From Bradyrhizobium sp. ISRA430 (GTDB taxonomy: Bacteria; Pseudomonadota; Alphaproteobacteria; Rhizobiales; Xanthobacteraceae): a stretch of DNA of 64,000 nucleotides. The translations under genes were made by a program, and so were the position numbers. Positions 61,613-64,000 of this stretch are shown one piece after another; within the stretch, counting starts at the first letter, position 1, and each line of letters opens with the position of its first letter. The notes below the pieces were generated by a model. That model saw only the letters and a list, made by a program, of their open reading frames with translations. It ran no database searches and had not been told where the DNA came from. The DNA lies in assembly GCF_029909975.1 (NCBI RefSeq), contig NZ_CP094516.1:2108001-2172000 (forward strand), written 5' to 3'.

Positions 61613-62536
61613 CTAGAGACGCTTGGCCATGCGCGGATCGAGCGCATCGCGAAGACCATCGCCGAGCAGGTTCACGGCGAGCACGGTGACGGACAGGAAA
61701 GCCGCAGGAAAGAACACGATGTAGGGCTTGACCTGCCACAGCGCGCGGCCCTCGGCCATGATGTTGCCCCAGGACGGAACGGTGGGCGGCGTGCCGGCGC
61801 CGATGAACGACAAGATCGCCTCCGTGATCATGGCGCTGGCGCAGATGTAGGTCGCCTGGACCAGCATCGGCGCGAGCGTGTTGGGCAGGATATGGCGCAG
61901 GATGATCATCGGCGTACGCGTGCCGCAGGCCACGGCCGCGTCCACATACGGCTGCTCGCGCAGCGAAAGCACGACACTGCGCACGAGGCGCGAGACGCGC
62001 GGGATCTCGGCGATGGTGATGGCCAGGATGACGTTGCCGACGCTGCCTCGCGTCAACGCCATCAGCGCGATCGCCAGCAGGATCGGCGGGATCGCCATCA
62101 ACCCGTCCATGAACCGCATCACGACGCCGTCGGCCCAGCGCACGAAGCCGGACACGACGCCGATCGCGAGGCCGGCAAACGAGGCAAGTGTCGCAACCGA
62201 TAGACCAACCGTGAGTGAGACTCGTGCTCCATAGAGCACGCGCGAATAGATGTCGCGGCCGAGCACGTCGGTGCCGAACCAGAAATCGGCCGACGGCGCG
62301 CGGGTGCGCTTGGCGGGGGCCAGCGCGGTCGGATCGACGGTTCCAAGATACGGCGCGAAGATCCCGATCAGGATGAGCACAATGAGCAGCGCGCCGCCGA
62401 TCGCGACCGTTGGATGGCCGCGCAGAAAGCCGATGATGCCGCGCCGGATCCTAACCGGCTGCAGCAGCTCCGGGAGCTGCGGTGCGATGACGAGGCCGGC
62501 CGGAAGCGGCTGCGTGTTAACGGTCGTGTCGGTCAA
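61613..62536 (-). CDS. Oligopeptide/dipeptide ABC importer permease, DppC type
   Basis: Inner-membrane permease of 307 aa. N-terminal cytoplasmic stretch then helix [22 protein letters not shown], characteristic [47 protein letters not shown], and the coupling loop [33 protein letters not shown]. The C-terminal [19 protein letters not shown] and [10 protein letters not shown] end are family-typical. It overlaps the DppB-like gene by 4 nt. Confidence 0.93.
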   Translation of the reverse strand: MTDTTVNTQPLPAGLVIAPQLPELLQPVRIRRGIIGFLRGHPTVAIGGALLIVLILIGIFAPYLGTVDPTALAPAKRTRAPSADFWFGTDVLGRDIYSRVLYGARVSLTVGLSVATLASFAGLAIGVVSGFVRWADGVVMRFMDGLMAIPPILLAIALMALTRGSVGNVILAITIAEIPRVSRLVRSVVLSLREQPYVDAAVACGTRTPMIILRHILPNTLAPMLVQATYICASAMITEAILSFIGAGTPPTVPSWGNIMAEGRALWQVKPYIVFFPAAFLSVTVLAVNLLGDGLRDALDPRMAKRL

Positions 62537-63474
62537 TAGCGGATCCTCGGATCAACCAGGGTGTAGATGACGTCGATCAACAGGTTGACCAGCACGTAGA
62601 CGAAGCTGAACAGCAGCACGATGCCCTGGATGACGGGATAGTCACGCCGCAGGATCGCATCCACCGTCAACCGGCCGAGGCCGGGAATCGCGAACACGCT
62701 TTCGGTCACGACCGCGCCGCCGATCAGGAGCGCGATGCCGATCCCGATCACGGTCACGATCGGCACCGCCGCGTTTTTCAGTGCGTGAATGAACAGGATA
62801 CCGCCCTGCCCCAACCCCTTGGCGCGCGCGGTGCGGATATAATCCTGCTGCAACACTTCGAGCATGGCAGCGCGCGTGATCCGGGCGACCAGGGCGATAT
62901 AGACGCAGCCGAGCGCGATCGCCGGCAGGATCAAATTCTCCAGCCACGGCCAAAAGCCATCGCTGAGCGGCGTGTAGCCCTGCACCGGAAGCCATTCGAG
63001 CTCGAGCGCGAAGATGTAGGCGAGCATGTAGCCGACCACGAAGACCGGCAACGAGAAGCCGAACACGGCGAACGCCATGATGGCACGGTCGATCAGGCTT
63101 CCCGCCTTCCACGCAGCCACCACTCCGAGCGGCACCGCGACGACGATCGTGAGCAGGAGGGTGACGGTCATCAGCGACAGCGTCGGTCCGAGACGCTGTC
63201 CGATCATTGCGGAGACCGGCAGGTTGGTGAAGATCGAGGTGCCGAGATCGCCGTGCAGGATGCGCCAGACCCAGTCACCAAACTGGATCAGGAACGGGCG
63301 GTCGAGGCCAAGGCTCTGACGGATGCGCTCCACATCCTCCGGGCTCGCCTGATCGCCTGCAATCACCACGGCCGGATCACCGGGCGCGATGTAGAGCAGG
63401 CTGAACACGAACAGAGCGACGATCGCCATCACCGGCAAGGTCGCGACGATGCGCCGGAGGATATAGGAGAGCAT
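62533..63474 (-). CDS. Oligopeptide/dipeptide ABC importer permease, DppB type
   Basis: Inner-membrane permease of 313 aa. MLSYILRRIVATLPVMAIVALFVFSLLYIAPGDPA, then FGDWVWRILHGDLGTSIFTNLPVSAMIGQRLGPTLSL, the loop MLEVLQQDYIRTARAKGLGQ, and [15 protein letters not shown] at the C-terminus. These are classic DppB/OppB motifs. It follows the binding-protein gene by 17 nt. Confidence 0.94.
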   Translation of the reverse strand: MLSYILRRIVATLPVMAIVALFVFSLLYIAPGDPAVVIAGDQASPEDVERIRQSLGLDRPFLIQFGDWVWRILHGDLGTSIFTNLPVSAMIGQRLGPTLSLMTVTLLLTIVVAVPLGVVAAWKAGSLIDRAIMAFAVFGFSLPVFVVGYMLAYIFALELEWLPVQGYTPLSDGFWPWLENLILPAIALGCVYIALVARITRAAMLEVLQQDYIRTARAKGLGQGGILFIHALKNAAVPIVTVIGIGIALLIGGAVVTESVFAIPGLGRLTVDAILRRDYPVIQGIVLLFSFVYVLVNLLIDVIYTLVDPRIRY

Positions 63475-63491
63475 CTGGCTTCAGCGCACCG

Positions 63492-64000
63492 TCATGCGGA
63501 CTTCGACACGCCCCAGAAGAACGGCAACGGCCCCTTGGTGATGCCGGCAACGTTCTTGCGCCAGGCCGTGTAGCTCAGGAAGAAACCGGTCGGCGCGTAG
63601 ACGACGTCCTCGAGCGCCGCCTTGTTGAGGCGACCGACTGCGGCCTTCTCCTCGTCGAGATTCTTGGCGTCGAACCAGGCCGTGACCTCCTTCTCGACGC
63701 CTGGGCTGTTGGGCCAGCCGAACCAGGCCTTGTCGCCATTGGCGCGAACGGCGGTGTACGGGGCGGGATTGATGCAATCGGCGCCCGCATGCCAGGTGTG
63801 GAACATGTTCCAGCCACCCTGCCCTGGCGGTGTCTTCTGCGCGCGGCGGGAGCCGACCGTGCCCCAGTCGGTCGCGACGAAGTCGACATTCATGCCGAGC
63901 CTCTTCAGGAGGTCCGCAGTCACGTCGCCCTGCGCCTTGGTGATCGGCTGGTCCTGCGCCACGAGGCACGTGACCGGCTGGCCCGCATAGCCGCTTTCGG
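63492..64000 (-). CDS. Peptide-type ABC substrate-binding protein, C-terminal part (family 5, partial)
   Basis: C-terminal about 169 residues of a periplasmic dipeptide/oligopeptide-binding protein; the frame is open through the right window edge. Visible motifs are DLLKRLGMNVDFVATDWGTVGSRR, a variable loop PGQGGWNMFHTWHAGADC, then KAWFGWPNSPGVEKEVTAWFDA and the C-terminal LEDVVYAPTGFFLSYTAWRKNVAGI, which resembles family 5 endings. The first gene of the importer operon. GxxN-x-N and C residues do not fix the ligand. Confidence 0.85.
   Translation of the reverse strand, partial: ESGYAGQPVTCLVAQDQPITKAQGDVTADLLKRLGMNVDFVATDWGTVGSRRAQKTPPGQGGWNMFHTWHAGADCINPAPYTAVRANGDKAWFGWPNSPGVEKEVTAWFDAKNLDEEKAAVGRLNKAALEDVVYAPTGFFLSYTAWRKNVAGITKGPLPFFWGVSKSA

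Overview
The window looks like chromosomal DNA of a Bradyrhizobium-type alphaproteobacterium. Three things suggest this: the high GC content with long shadow reading frames on both strands, the dominance of ABC importers and aromatic-catabolism genes, and two palindromic repeat families between genes (3233-3312 and 3445-3557) of the kind seen scattered in bradyrhizobial genomes. No rRNA, tRNA, CRISPR array or insertion sequence was recognised.

Layout. (1) 1-2905, minus strand: a ROK regulator, a sugar-binding protein and the start of a sugar ABC permease that runs off the left edge. A perfect inverted repeat lies just upstream of the regulator. (2) 2944-4645: a gene-poor stretch with two palindromic repeat elements. 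(3) 4646-28956: a cell-surface region. It holds a TolC-like channel, a LapB-type exporter ATPase and LapC/HlyD adaptor, a LapG-type periplasmic protease, and, convergent to them, an 11-kb gene for a 3657-residue repeat adhesin with a LapG-like cleavage motif near its N-terminus. A second secreted RTX/VCBS protein (842 aa), a PAS-AraC regulator and four small proteins follow. (4) 29071-38225: a polyol or ketose catabolic locus. A minus-strand operon encodes a binding protein, two permeases, a zinc alcohol dehydrogenase, an ATPase, a PfkB kinase related to sulfofructose kinase, and a LacD-like aldolase. A LacI regulator and a short-chain dehydrogenase diverge from it. (5) 38254-40854: an oxalate decarboxylase remnant, then an RclR-like AraC regulator divergent from an AhpD-like protein and an RclC-like membrane protein, probably a reactive-chlorine or redox defence unit.

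(6) 40926-48642, minus strand: LysR, MarR, an FAD aromatic hydroxylase, an MHS transporter, an aromatic aldehyde dehydrogenase and a benzoylformate decarboxylase that carries a frameshift. (7) 48751-59625, plus strand: a Dabb protein, maleylacetate reductase, an amidohydrolase, a 3-hydroxyisobutyrate dehydrogenase-like enzyme, an intradiol (hydroxyquinol-type) dioxygenase, a GlcD-like oxidase, a complete ribose-type ABC importer and a YciI protein. The genes overlap or are tightly spaced, so one long operon for an imported aromatic or heterocyclic compound is likely. Maleylacetate reductase plus the dioxygenase would feed the 3-oxoadipate route. (8) 59597-64000, minus strand: a dipeptide-type ABC importer (binding protein cut by the right edge, two permeases, two ATPases).

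The most interesting items are the complete secretion, protease and giant-adhesin set with a candidate LapG site, the kinase/aldolase pair with sulfofructose-kinase-like residues, the RclR-like module with both redox cysteines, and the three-way-junction repeat element.
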